Shown one piece after another: positions 25,180 to 34,632 of a DNA stretch of 54,581 nucleotides (positions are counted from its first letter, which is position 1; each line of letters opens with the position of its first letter). Where the stretch lies: assembly GCA_002727195.1 (NCBI GenBank), contig PBWH01000006.1:74459-129039 (forward strand), given 5' to 3'. Source of the DNA: Gemmatimonadota bacterium (GTDB taxonomy: Bacteria > Latescibacterota > UBA2968). The notes under the pieces are model-generated. The model was not told the DNA's origin and made no database searches. It saw only the letters and a program-made list of their open reading frames with translations. A program made the position numbers and the translations under genes.

Positions 25180-26513
25180 TCACGGATTCAGCACGTCGTT
25201 GAGGATGTTCACGAGCTGGTCGAATGACGCGCCGCCGTCGATGATCTTGTAGAGGATCGAGCCCTCGGTGACGAGCAGGTCCGTAGGCCGTTTGATCTCG
25301 GTCTGGTTGGCGCCGAACATCACCGTGTTGGGGCACCCGGGCCGTTAGCCTGATTTATCTCAGTCTGTTGCCAGGTCAGCGCACCGTCGAGAAACACCAG
25401 CAGGTAGAAGGTGTTTCGAGCGTTCCCCAAAACCACCTGGCCATCACTGCTGAGGGCAAACTCGGTCAGGAGCAGAGAACGCAAGCTGTCGGCGAATGAG
25501 GACCACGTCGTACACCCGTCCTTGCTGGTCAGGAACCCTCCATTCTTCCCCAGGGCAGACAGATTGGCCCCAAACGTGAGAACACGATCGAGTCGACCTT
25601 CGAGGTGCAGGTATCCGTTCGTCGAATCGTCTACGGCGGTAACGGCTCTCGTCCAGGTCTGCCGACCGATACAATCCTCCGGCGAAGAATTCGCCCTGAA
25701 GTTCCTGGAACGAGGCTGTCCCTCCTTCAACCCCGATAACAACCGCAGGATCATCACAGGTGAGGATTTCCACGCTGGTGACGCGGAACTGGTCAGCCCG
25801 CAGTTCTTCAGCGTCCAGGTCTCTCCCCCGTCATCACTTTGATAAACCCCGCCGGTCGAGGTCGGATAGTCGCCTGTCACGGGGCTAGGTGAATCCCGGG
25901 TCGCCGCAAACACGACGGCCGGGTTCGACGGGTCTTAGGCGATGTCCCAGATCTCGGGATAGTTTTCACCACTGTGGCGCAAGCCGCTTCGGTGGCGTGT
26001 CCAGGTTACCCCGTCATCGAGGCTGCGCACGAAGCCGTTCCGTTCGGTACCGAGCAGGATCGTGGCTGACGTTTCCGGGTGGACCGTGAGGGACCGGAAC
26101 GGGTTGTTTCGATCACCGTCCCCGGGCGCATCAGGCCCGTGTACGATCTCGAATCCGTTGCCGACGTCGTTGCCCACGTCGGGAGAGGTATTCCCGAAGT
26201 CGTCGACGAAGATCAGGAAGTTAGAAAAGTCGATGGCCCCGTCGCTGTTCAGGTTATCAGCGGGGTTGAAGGCGGAGTCTGCCGCGGGGTGATTGAATGT
26301 CGCTGACAGGAGAAGGAAGTCGCAGAAGCCGACCTGCCCATCGCTGTCTATATCCGAGTGGATGGAGCCCGATCCGAACAGCAGACCCGGAAGGGTCACG
26401 GTCAGCAGAAATGCGCAGACGGTTGGAGAGAACCACCTAGTCTGCTGCTTTCTCCTGGTCTCGGTGGATCTGCCACGATCTTGAGAGATCCTGGCTCTTG
26501 ACCATGCGTGCAT
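25180..26513 (-). pseudogene. Secreted dockerin plus Asp-box beta-propeller protein, broken
   Basis: Minus strand. A signal-peptide-like segment (FSPTVCAFLLTVTLPGLLFG) precedes two dockerin-like calcium loops: DIDSDGQVGFCDFLLL and DNLNSDGAIDFSNFLIF. Asp-box (BNR) motifs follow: SLDDGVTWTRH, SDDGGETWTLK and SKDGCTTWSSF. The reading frame hits TAG at 25937-25935 (WDIA, stop, DPSNPAVVFAATRD), shifts frame near 25780 and back near 25660. It must shift once more near 25325 to reach the C-terminus FGANQTEIKRPTDLLVTE and NILNDVLNP, with a stop at 25182. No good start codon is near the signal peptide; the ATG at 26513 lies inside the ABC exporter gene. Such proteins are usually secreted or surface-bound. 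Confidence 0.72.
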
Positions 26514-28203
26514 ACAGTCCGTCCGCAGCCATCAGGGCATCGTGAGAAGCGGATTCGGATATGGCGCCGGCTTCGAGAACGATGATGCGGTCAGCGGTCC
26601 GAACGGTGGACAGGCGGTGGGCGATCACGACCGTCGTCCGGTTCCGAGTGAGGTTCTGGATCGCTTCTTGTATCAGGGATTCGGTCTCCGCGTCGACAGA
26701 CGAGGTTGCTTCGTCGAGCAGGAGGATGGGCGCATCCTTCAGGATGGCGCGCGCGATCGAGAGACGTTGCTTCTGCCCACCAGACAGGCGAACGCCCCGT
26801 TCACCGATGACAGCGTCATACCCGTCGGGAAGACCGGCGATAAACTCGTCGGCATTCGCAGCTCTGGCAGCCTCGATCAATTCCGCCTCCGTCGCCTCGG
26901 GGCGGCCAAACAGGATGTTGTCTCCCACGGTTCCATGGAAGAGAAAGACATCCTGGAGCACGCTGGCGACGTTGCGTCTGAGAAAGTCCAGGCGGAGGTC
27001 GCGGACGTCGTGTCCGCCGATGCGAATAGTACCGGACTGTACGTCGTAGAAGCGTGGGATCAGGCTGGAGATCGTCGTTTTGCCCGCTCCTGTCGGACCG
27101 ACCAATGCGACCACCTGATCCGGCTCGACCGTAAAGGAGATGTCAGTCAGGACCGGTGTCTCGGGAGCGTAAGCGAAGTGGACACGGTCGAAATCGATCC
27201 GCCACTCGACATCATCTGGTGCGATGGCGTCCGGTTTGTCCTCGATCTCCGGCTCGATCGCGAGGAGTTGGTACACGCGAGCGGTACTGGCCGCCGCCTT
27301 CTGGAGGACATCGTTGATCGACGCCAGTTGGAGGAAAGGCTGGTAGATGTGTCCCAGGTAGACTATGAAGACGAACAGATCAGCGACCGAGATGCGGTTC
27401 TCGAACGCCATCTCTCCACCGGACCAGATGACCAGGACAATTCCTAGGCCGCCCGTGGCTTCGATGATTCCCGCGGGCAGGAGGCTGATGTTATTGGCTT
27501 TGAGCAGTGAGTCGCGGTAGGCCGCGCTGCGTCTGGTGACGAGGGCCGATCGATTCGACTCCTGGACGAACGACTTGATGACGGGGATCCCGGACAGGTT
27601 GTCCTGGACCAGGGCGACCAGTTCTGCCAGCCTCTCGCGGGCGCTTCGCCACATCGCCCGGACCTTGGACACGAACCTGTAGACCAGGAACGCCGCGATC
27701 GGGATGGGCAGGAGCGTAACGATCGCGAGCTCAGGGTTCAGCGAAAACAGGACGACGATCATCGAGACGGGAATGATCGCTGCGAGGGCTGTTTCCGGAA
27801 TCCCGTGGGCGACAAAGTCTTCGACGGACTCGATGTCGTTGATGGATCGGGACATGAGCGAACCGGTTCGCTGGTCTGAGAAGAATCGGTGAGGCAGGCG
27901 CTGCAGGTGCCGATAGACGCGAACCATCAGGTCGTGGAGGACGTTGTAGGCCGTCTGGTGAGAGAACCACCCGTAGCCGTAACGGGTGGCGCCACGGACT
28001 AGGTAAACGGCAAAGAGCGCGATGCTCACGGTAAGGAGTTCGCCCGTGGATCCTGCTCCTTCGGTCAGCCACTGGATCAGCTTCCGGATCAGGAGTGGCG
28101 GGATAAGGTTGGCGCCCGCGAAGAGTAGGCCGCATCCAACGGAACAGGCCATAAAGAGGCGGCGACCTTCGAGAAGCTGCAGGATTTGCTTGGCGAATGA
28201 CAA
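26437..28203 (-). CDS. ABC exporter half-transporter (MsbA/multidrug type)
   Basis: 588 residues with an N-terminal membrane domain (about 1-310, six helices) fused to an ATPase. GPTGAGKTT is Walker A, VLQDVFLFHG the Q-loop region, LSGGQKQR the signature, ILLLDEATSSVD Walker B with the D-loop, and VIAHRLST the H-loop. It works as a homodimer exporting lipids or hydrophobic compounds; the cargo is not readable. The TTG start at 28203 is supported by AGGAG 7 nt upstream. It is intact although flanked by two pseudogenes; the broken dockerin gene overlaps its 3' end. Confidence 0.88.
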   Translation of the reverse strand: MSFAKQILQLLEGRRLFMACSVGCGLLFAGANLIPPLLIRKLIQWLTEGAGSTGELLTVSIALFAVYLVRGATRYGYGWFSHQTAYNVLHDLMVRVYRHLQRLPHRFFSDQRTGSLMSRSINDIESVEDFVAHGIPETALAAIIPVSMIVVLFSLNPELAIVTLLPIPIAAFLVYRFVSKVRAMWRSARERLAELVALVQDNLSGIPVIKSFVQESNRSALVTRRSAAYRDSLLKANNISLLPAGIIEATGGLGIVLVIWSGGEMAFENRISVADLFVFIVYLGHIYQPFLQLASINDVLQKAAASTARVYQLLAIEPEIEDKPDAIAPDDVEWRIDFDRVHFAYAPETPVLTDISFTVEPDQVVALVGPTGAGKTTISSLIPRFYDVQSGTIRIGGHDVRDLRLDFLRRNVASVLQDVFLFHGTVGDNILFGRPEATEAELIEAARAANADEFIAGLPDGYDAVIGERGVRLSGGQKQRLSIARAILKDAPILLLDEATSSVDAETESLIQEAIQNLTRNRTTVVIAHRLSTVRTADRIIVLEAGAISESASHDALMAADGLYARMVKSQDLSRSWQIHRDQEKAAD

Positions 28204-28444
28204 CGTTCGGCTCCTAGGTATCGTGATCGATTGCAGGCAAACAGTAGTCCCCGTTTTACGCGGCTGTCAACCGGTTTAGGGCGCCTACTTATTATGGTTG
28301 TGCAAGGTGCGAATAGCCTCTATATTATAAAGGCTGTTTTATATAAATACCTGTTTTTAAAGGAATTATATGCGAAGCGGTGAGGTTTTCGGGAGTTTCA
28401 GGGTGCCAAAATGTATATTAAGAAAAAACAACGGGTTATAACTG
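28204..28444. other. AT-rich intergenic region with a small inverted repeat
   Basis: Between two diverging genes. AGCCT and AGGCT flank an AT-rich loop near 28315-28336, followed by TTTT and several TATA-like words, so promoters are likely, but none could be assigned with confidence. Confidence 0.3.
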
Positions 28445-29383
28445 GTGGCCGTGTTTGTGATGACCTACTACGGTATCGAGTTCTGCCCGTTCCTCAACCA
28501 GATAGACCTTTACGAGTTGGTTGTGGAGATGTCGGTGGGGTTGGGACTCGCACACGCCGGAAAGCTGGTCCTGACCCGGTCTCGTGTCGATGCGGACGAG
28601 ATTGACCTTGTTCGTCCCTGATGGTTCCTGCGTACCTAATTGACCACATGGGTGGCCGGTAGGGGCAGCATCGCGCTATGGAATGCGGCGATGTAAGAGT
28701 TCCCGCTGGAGAGTGGGCTGCAGGTGATCCTGGGCACCCTGACGCTGGGTATCTTCAGCGCGAATGCGATCGCCCTCGACTCGGAGTATGAGACGATCCA
28801 GCGGCTTGCTGCCGCTTCCCGATTCTCGTCAGGCCGACACCAATCGGTTCCTTTCGATCACGACGAAGTTCATGGGCTTTGTCGGCTCGTCCATCGCCTT
28901 GATGATCGTTCTGCTCATAATGCGGCGTCGGTTGCGTGAAACTCGCAGGACGGCGTGGTCGACAAGTTTATCGGCGATGCCGCCATGGCTGTTTACGGTC
29001 TAGACCGGTCTTCCAATCCCTGTGAGAGCGCTCTGCAAACGGCGCTGGGCATTCGAGATGGTCTGGTGACGCTGAACGAGGAACTCGTGGGACGTGGGTT
29101 GACCCCATTGAGGAACGGGATAGGGATTCACTACGGGAGTGTCGTGTCCGGGAACATCGGGTCGGAAGAGCGGCTCGAATACACCGTGATCGGAGACGCC
29201 GTAAACATAGCGGCCCGGTTGGAGAACGCGACCAAAGAACTACCGTCGCCGATCGCGATATCGGTCGATAGATACAATCTGCTGGAAGAAGACTCGCGGA
29301 ACCAGCTGTCTGCCCTGGAGAAAGTGTCCTTGAAGGAGAAGTCGATGCCCCGCCCGGTCTACGGGATACCGGAGACGGCGTGA
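28445..29383 (+). pseudogene. Class III adenylate/guanylate cyclase remnant with internal deletion
   Basis: The N-terminal frame starting at GTG 28445 reads FVMTYYGIEFCPFLNQIDLYE and IDLVRP, then stops at TGA near 28620. Further pieces in other frames encode two membrane segments, LGTLTLGIFSANAIAL and FMGFVGSSIALMIVLLIMRRR. Immediately after this the sequence jumps into the middle of a cyclase domain: VDKFIGDAAMAVYG, GIGIHYGSVVSGNIGSEERLEYTVIGDAVNIAARLE. The linker and the first half of the catalytic domain, with the metal-binding Asp motif (FTDIRGFT-type), are absent. The C-terminal 142 codons (28955-29383) are open but could not make cAMP alone. Its last bases overlap the following SDR gene by 4 nt. 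Confidence 0.75.
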
Positions 29384-30093
29384 GCGGAAGGGTTTTGCTG
29401 ACAGGTGCGGCGGGGTTCGTCGGGCGGATGCTGCTCGAGCATTGGGGCGATCGATTCGATCTGCGTCTCGCCGATGTGCGAGACGCAGAACCATCCGCGC
29501 ACGAATTCGTCAGGTGCGACTGTGCGGACTTTGAGGCGATGAAGTCGGCGTGCAACGGGATCGAGACCGTTGTCCACCTGGCAGCTGACCCGAGCCCTCG
29601 AGCGGAGTTCTATGACTCTCTCCTGAGCCGGAACGTGATCGCTACCTACAACGCTTTTCAGGCCGCGCACGAGGCTGGGTGCAAGCGGATCGTGTTCGCA
29701 AGCAGTATCAACGCCATACTGGGGCACGACGACATCACGCCAGTCCCGTGGGAAGCACCGATCTACCCGATCAACGTTTACGGTGCGACCAAATGCTGGG
29801 GTGAGGCCTTGGGGCGTGTGTATTCCCACACTCACAGTTTATCTTGCATCATGGTCAGGCTCGGGAGCCCTCGTTTCGAGCAGGATGGGGACTGGGACAA
29901 GGAACGGCCCAGCATGGGGATCAGCCGCCGCGATACGGCTCAGCTGTTCGCCCGCTGCATCGAGGTTGGGGACATCGACTACGCCGTCGTGCATGGCGTG
30001 TCGAATCACGAGCATTCCTGGCTCGATCTGGAGATTAATCGCAAGATTCTGGGATACGAGCCTGAAGACGGCACGGCGTTCCCGAAGGGATGA
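29380..30093 (+). CDS. NAD-dependent epimerase/dehydratase (extended SDR), uronate-dehydrogenase-like
   Basis: 237 residues. The N-terminal NAD-binding motif is TGAAGFVG (8-15). The catalytic Ser region is FASSINAI and the Tyr-Lys pair is in YPINVYGATK. The short length and the LGSPRFE and SRRDTAQLFARCIE stretches resemble uronate dehydrogenase and related sugar SDRs that oxidise aldoses or uronates. A GTG start at 29380 overlaps the end of the cyclase remnant (GTGA). The next gene, a sugar-acid dehydratase-like enzyme, starts 22 nt downstream, so an oxidation-dehydration sequence is plausible. Confidence 0.78.
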   Translation: MSGRVLLTGAAGFVGRMLLEHWGDRFDLRLADVRDAEPSAHEFVRCDCADFEAMKSACNGIETVVHLAADPSPRAEFYDSLLSRNVIATYNAFQAAHEAGCKRIVFASSINAILGHDDITPVPWEAPIYPINVYGATKCWGEALGRVYSHTHSLSCIMVRLGSPRFEQDGDWDKERPSMGISRRDTAQLFARCIEVGDIDYAVVHGVSNHEHSWLDLEINRKILGYEPEDGTAFPKG

Positions 30094-30115
30094 GTGGCGA
30101 GAGTAGAAGGACCGA

Positions 30116-31246
30116 ATGAAGATCACTGATATCAAGACGGCCGAAGCGAGCGGACACGGCTACTCGACGTTTGTGAAGATCCAGACCGACGAGGGGCTTG
30201 AAGGGATTGGGGAGTGTATCCACGGTGGCGATGGTTGCAGCCGGCTGATCGAGAACATGGCCGGGATCATCAAGGGGGAGAACCCGCTCGAAATCGACCG
30301 CCTGTATGAGATGATCCGCAGGCGATACCTGTTCAACGGTGGCATCGCCGGGAACGCGGTCACCGCACTGACAGGGATCGAGATCGCGCTTCAGGATCTT
30401 GCAGGCAAAGCGATGGGTGTGCCCGCCTACCAGCTGCTCGGGGGGAAGTTTCGTGACAGGATTCGGCTTTACTGCGACTGCCACGCAGGTGAGGACGATT
30501 CGCCTGAGTCGTATGCCGTTCGGGCGAAGGAAATCGTGGCGATGGGGTTCAACGCGATCAAGTTCGATATCGATGACGCGAAGAGTCCCTACAAGCTCGA
30601 CACCTACAACTGGTCGATCACCCCGGGCGAACTGGGCCAGATGGTCGATCGTGTGGCCGCCGTGCGAGAGGCTATCGGGCCGCAGGTCGATCTGGCGATC
30701 GACATGCACGGTCGCTACGACATCTTCGCCGCCATTCGTGTCGCTCAGGCGCTCGAGCCTTTTAACCTGCTGTGGCTCGAAGAGCCGATTCCGCCGGAGA
30801 ACATCGATGCGATGCGAGAAGTCAAGCGATCGACGAAGACCCCGATCTGCGCGGGCGAGAACCTGTATATGCGTGGAGGCTTCCGCGATCTGATCGAGAA
30901 GCAGGCCGTGGACGTGATCATGCCGGATCTGCCGAAGTGCTGCGGCCTGTCCGAGGGACGGAAGATCGCGAACCACGCCGAGATGTATCACATCCCGTTC
31001 GCTCCGCACAACGTGTGTGGACCGCTCGGAACGGTTGCGTCAGCGCACTGCTGCGCGTCGATCCCGAACTTTCTGGTGCTCGAGTGGCACTGGGTGGACC
31101 GACCCCACTGGCACGAACTGGTGGTCGCCGATCCGCCGCTGATTCAGGATGGCTACCTCATCCTGCCGGATGGCCCCGGGCTCGGTGTGACGCTCAACGA
31201 AGAGGCGTTGAAGCAGTACGCCCGTGATGATCGACCGTTTTTCTAG
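30116..31246 (+). CDS. Sugar-acid dehydratase-like enolase-superfamily enzyme
   Basis: 376 residues of the mandelate racemase/muconate lactonizing group. Active-site residues are D196 and H198 (IDMHGRYD), E222/E223 (LEEPIPPEN), E248 (CAGENLY) and H298 (APHNVCGPLG). The Asp-x-His plus late His arrangement is that of acid-sugar dehydratases such as those for galactonate, mannonate or gluconate. AAGGA precedes the ATG. It sits between an SDR and a second sugar-nucleotide-type SDR in one operon. The exact sugar is not determined. Confidence 0.82.
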   Translation: MKITDIKTAEASGHGYSTFVKIQTDEGLEGIGECIHGGDGCSRLIENMAGIIKGENPLEIDRLYEMIRRRYLFNGGIAGNAVTALTGIEIALQDLAGKAMGVPAYQLLGGKFRDRIRLYCDCHAGEDDSPESYAVRAKEIVAMGFNAIKFDIDDAKSPYKLDTYNWSITPGELGQMVDRVAAVREAIGPQVDLAIDMHGRYDIFAAIRVAQALEPFNLLWLEEPIPPENIDAMREVKRSTKTPICAGENLYMRGGFRDLIEKQAVDVIMPDLPKCCGLSEGRKIANHAEMYHIPFAPHNVCGPLGTVASAHCCASIPNFLVLEWHWVDRPHWHELVVADPPLIQDGYLILPDGPGLGVTLNEEALKQYARDDRPFF

Positions 31247-31254
31247 GATGCGAT

Positions 31255-32283
31255 GTGTCTGACGTGACTTCGTTCGAACGGATCGAGACAGAAGCTCAAC
31301 TGATCGATCAGATGACGACGCCGACCCCCGATGTGGAGGTGGCTGTGCGGGATCTGGACGGAGACATCCTGATTCTGGGGGTCGCCGGAAAGATGGGCCC
31401 GACGCTCGGCGAGTTGCTCGTTCGGGCCGGCGCAAAACGTGTGATCGGTGTGTCACGGTTCTCGGACCCCGCGTCTCGACAGGACCTGGAAGATCGCGGG
31501 ATCGAGACGATTAAGGCGGACCTGCTGGATGAAGCCGCTCTGCCTGATCTACCCGACGCCCCTTATGTCTACCAGATGGCCGGGCACAAGTTCGGGTCGA
31601 CGGGTAACGAGCCGCTGACGTGGGCGATGAACACGCTCCTGCCGGCGCAGGTGGTGTCGCGCTATCGAGATTCGAAGATCGTGTATGTCTCATCCGGGAA
31701 CGTCTACAAGTTCGCGTCGACCGATGGCAGAGGCGCGACGGAAACAGACGAGGTCGAGCCGATCGGTGAGTATGCCCAATCCCGGCTCGGTGGTGAGCGG
31801 GTTGCCGCACACATGGCGGATCGTCTGGGGACTGACCTGGCGATCATCCGCCTGTTCTACGCGACTGAGTTGAGATACGGGATCGTTCTTGATGTCGGGC
31901 AGAAGGTCGCGGCAGAAGAGCCGGTCGACCTGACGATGGGATACGTCAACCAGATCTGGCAGGGCGATGCCAACGGGTATCTGTGCCGGTCGTTCCCGTT
32001 CTGCTCGTCGCCTACGAAGACATTAAATATGACGGGGCGGGAGGTCCTGTCGGTTCGATCCATCGCAGAGGCTATCGGAGACAAGCTGGGTATAGAGCCC
32101 ACGTTTATGGGAGAGGAAGCGCCGACGGCACTCCTCGGCGATGCGAGCGGAATGCTCGACACGCTGGGAGAACCCCACATCGGGATCGATCAGATCACGA
32201 CCTGGGTCGCCGGTTGGCTGGAGGCCGGGGGGCGGACGTTGGGAAAGCCGACCAAGTTCGAGTCCAGGACGGGGAAGTTCTAA
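31255..32283 (+). CDS. NAD-dependent epimerase/dehydratase-like protein
   Basis: 342 residues. The Rossmann glycine motif is GVAGKMGPTLG at about 42-52, a variant of GxxGxxG. VYVSSGNVY carries the catalytic Ser position, and Y173 with nearby residues in GEYAQSRLGGERV takes the place of YxxxK, with Arg instead of Lys, so catalysis may be altered. The C-terminal half resembles substrate-binding regions of sugar epimerases. GTG start at 31255 with GGATG upstream, 8 nt after the dehydratase-like gene, so it is co-transcribed. Confidence 0.72.
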   Translation: MSDVTSFERIETEAQLIDQMTTPTPDVEVAVRDLDGDILILGVAGKMGPTLGELLVRAGAKRVIGVSRFSDPASRQDLEDRGIETIKADLLDEAALPDLPDAPYVYQMAGHKFGSTGNEPLTWAMNTLLPAQVVSRYRDSKIVYVSSGNVYKFASTDGRGATETDEVEPIGEYAQSRLGGERVAAHMADRLGTDLAIIRLFYATELRYGIVLDVGQKVAAEEPVDLTMGYVNQIWQGDANGYLCRSFPFCSSPTKTLNMTGREVLSVRSIAEAIGDKLGIEPTFMGEEAPTALLGDASGMLDTLGEPHIGIDQITTWVAGWLEAGGRTLGKPTKFESRTGKF

Positions 32284-32296
32284 CACAAAGGAACGC

Positions 32297-33502
32297 ATGA
32301 AATACGCCGAACTGGTGCTGAAGCCGGAGATTCAGACTGCGCTGCACGAGATGGGGTATGAGGACCTGACGCCCATTCAGGAGGAGGCGATCCCTCACAT
32401 CCTGGAGAACAAGGACCTCATCGGACTGGCCGAGACGGGGTCCGGGAAGACCGGCGCGTGCGCGGTTCCCCTCGTGGAGATGGTCGATCCGGCCATACGC
32501 GAGATTCAGGCGCTGATCCTGGTGCCCACGCGTGAATTGGCCCAGCAATACGTGTCGGAGATCGCAGATGTGTCCAAACACTCCGACGTCGCGCCGTTCG
32601 CGATGTTCGGCGGGTTCGACATGGACATCCAGCGGGCGAAGCTGAAGGACGGGGTACATATCCTAGTCGCCACGCCCGGACGGTTGATCGACTACATCTG
32701 GAACAACCCGCTGCCACTCGACAACGTGCGGACGGTGGTGCTCGACGAAGCCGACGAGATGATGAAGATGGGCTTCATCGAGAACGTGGATTTCATCTTC
32801 TCGTGCATCATGCAGGAGGTGCAAACGCTCCTGTTCTCAGCGACGATGCCGAAGGCCGTCGCTCGTCTGGCCAAGATGTATCAGACTGACCCGGTTCGCC
32901 TGGAACTGAACAAGGACCAGGTGGCGCCACAGTCGCTGATGCACTGCTTCCGAGTGGTCAAGCACGGGAACCAGGAGGACGAGCTCTACGACTACCTTCG
33001 GTCGAACGAGATCGGTCAGGGGCTCGTTTTCTGCAACTCCCGATCGCGGAGTTCGCAGCTGTTCCGGCAGCTCAGGTCGACCCAGCCGTCGGTGGAGATC
33101 ATTCACGGTGGACTGGATCAGCCGCAGCGGAGCGCGGTGTTCCGGAAGTTCAAGAGCAAGGAGATCGACCTGCTGGTCGCGACGGATGTCGCGGCGCGCG
33201 GGTTGGATTTCAACAAGGTCACCCACGTGATCAACTATGACTTCCCGATGTCTGACGAGGCGTATACGCATCGTACCGGGCGAGCGGGACGGATGGGTCG
33301 CGAGGGTGTCGCCGTCACGTTTGTAACGAATCGAGACCTGGGCGCGCTGGGGCGGTTGATCCGCGCGAACGGGATTGAACCGGTTTGGCTCGGGGAGGAG
33401 CCTGAGTTGCATTCCTCGCGCCCATCTGGACCCCGGAGACGCCGGCGAGGCGGACGTGGGCCGGGGAGATCGTCCAGAAGGAGATCACGTCCAAAGAAGT
33501 AA
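32297..33502 (+). CDS. DEAD-box ATP-dependent RNA helicase
   Basis: 401 residues. Unwinds short RNA duplexes, typically in ribosome assembly or mRNA decay. Motifs in order: Q motif near 20-28 (LTPIQEEA), AETGSGKT (45-52), PTRELAQ (77-83), ATPGRL (125-130), DEAD (150-153), SAT (181-183), ARGLDF and HRTGRAGR. A basic Arg/Gly-rich tail (RRRRRGGRGPGRSSRRRSR) ends the protein, as in RhlE/DbpA-like helicases. ATG at 32297 with AAAGGA 5 nt upstream. It follows the epimerase by 13 nt. Confidence 0.92.
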   Translation: MKYAELVLKPEIQTALHEMGYEDLTPIQEEAIPHILENKDLIGLAETGSGKTGACAVPLVEMVDPAIREIQALILVPTRELAQQYVSEIADVSKHSDVAPFAMFGGFDMDIQRAKLKDGVHILVATPGRLIDYIWNNPLPLDNVRTVVLDEADEMMKMGFIENVDFIFSCIMQEVQTLLFSATMPKAVARLAKMYQTDPVRLELNKDQVAPQSLMHCFRVVKHGNQEDELYDYLRSNEIGQGLVFCNSRSRSSQLFRQLRSTQPSVEIIHGGLDQPQRSAVFRKFKSKEIDLLVATDVAARGLDFNKVTHVINYDFPMSDEAYTHRTGRAGRMGREGVAVTFVTNRDLGALGRLIRANGIEPVWLGEEPELHSSRPSGPRRRRRGGRGPGRSSRRRSRPKK

Positions 33503-33615
33503 ACTCGTCAACCACGGAAGCACAGCGTCTGGACGGGCGTCCCAAGCGGGTCTGCTCGGTTTCTCGCCCGGTGACGGAACGACGTCCGCGACGCGTATCG
33601 AGAGGAGAGAGTACC

Positions 33616-34620
33616 GTGGCCACAGAAAAGGCAAAGATCAAGGAGTCGAAACTCGTCGACGACATCAAGGAGGTGACGCTGACCAGCGATCAGTACTCCG
33701 TGACAGTCGTACCGCAGCTCGGGGCCAAGATAACATCGATCTTGAACCGGAAGACGAAGCGTGAGTTTCTGTCGAGAACGAACGTCGACTATCGCCCGCG
33801 TGTCTATGGCGACGCGTTCGAGAACTACGAGCGTGATGGCGCGGACGAGTGTTTCCCGACAGTGGGTGGTTGCCCCTACCCTAACTATCCCTGGCAGGGG
33901 ACCGACATACCCGATCACGGGGAGCTCTGGTGTCTGCCCTGGCAGCACGAGATCACCAAGGACAAGCTGCGTACGTGGGTCCGGGGGATCCGGTTGCCCT
34001 ACCTGTTCGAACGGACGATCAGCTTCGAGACGCTCGCCCGTCACGAGAAACAATATATCCGGCTCAGCTACTCGGTGACGAACGAGAGCCCCTATGATAT
34101 GCCCTTCCTGTATGCCTTCCACCCGCTCTTCAAGGCTGAGACCAAGTCAAAGCTGATGCTCCCGCCGGGCGCCGACGTCGTGACCTGGTCGAGCTCGGAA
34201 GATCGGCTGGGTAAGCCGATGACCAAGCACACGTGGCCCGAGGTGACCGACTTTACGCTCGACAAGAGCTATGATCGTAGCGTGATCCGATCGAGCCGGA
34301 CGAAGGAGTCGGAGAAGCTGTTTACGACGCCGCTCGATCAGGGTCGGTGCGCGCTCGTCTACCCGAAGGATGAGTTCATCGGTTTCCTGTTCCCGGCCAA
34401 GCGCTTCCCGCACCTCGGTCTGTGGGTGAACGAAGGGGAGTGGCATAACCTCCATCAGGTGGCCGTGGAGCCGTCGACGTCACAAGTCGATCGACTTGAC
34501 GTAGCCGTCGGCCTGGATGCGTGTGGTACGGTCCCCGCCCACGGGACGACCGAATGGGATCTGAGCATCCTGATCGGCAAGGGAGAAGAAGAACTGACCT
34601 CCGTTCTGGGCGAGTTCTAG
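33616..34620 (+). CDS. Aldose 1-epimerase (galactose mutarotase)-like protein
   Basis: 334 residues. A beta-sandwich of the aldose-epimerase family: VTVVPQLGAKITSILNRKT near the N-terminus, ADECFPTVGGCPYPN, DHGELWCLPW with the His corresponding to the catalytic region, LYAFHPLF, and DACGTVPAHGTTEW at the C-terminus. The family interconverts sugar anomers or binds sugars. The GTG at 33616 is chosen because AGGAGA lies 8 nt upstream. It is 113 nt after the helicase and 12 nt before the binding-protein gene, which suggests that the following ABC system handles a carbohydrate. Confidence 0.72.
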   Translation: MATEKAKIKESKLVDDIKEVTLTSDQYSVTVVPQLGAKITSILNRKTKREFLSRTNVDYRPRVYGDAFENYERDGADECFPTVGGCPYPNYPWQGTDIPDHGELWCLPWQHEITKDKLRTWVRGIRLPYLFERTISFETLARHEKQYIRLSYSVTNESPYDMPFLYAFHPLFKAETKSKLMLPPGADVVTWSSSEDRLGKPMTKHTWPEVTDFTLDKSYDRSVIRSSRTKESEKLFTTPLDQGRCALVYPKDEFIGFLFPAKRFPHLGLWVNEGEWHNLHQVAVEPSTSQVDRLDVAVGLDACGTVPAHGTTEWDLSILIGKGEEELTSVLGEF

Positions 34621-34632
34621 CCGGCGTATACG

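Noticed and set aside
26542..27447. Plus-strand open frame of 301 codons opposite the ABC exporter
   Set aside because: Antisense to Walker and signature motifs; no family resemblance.
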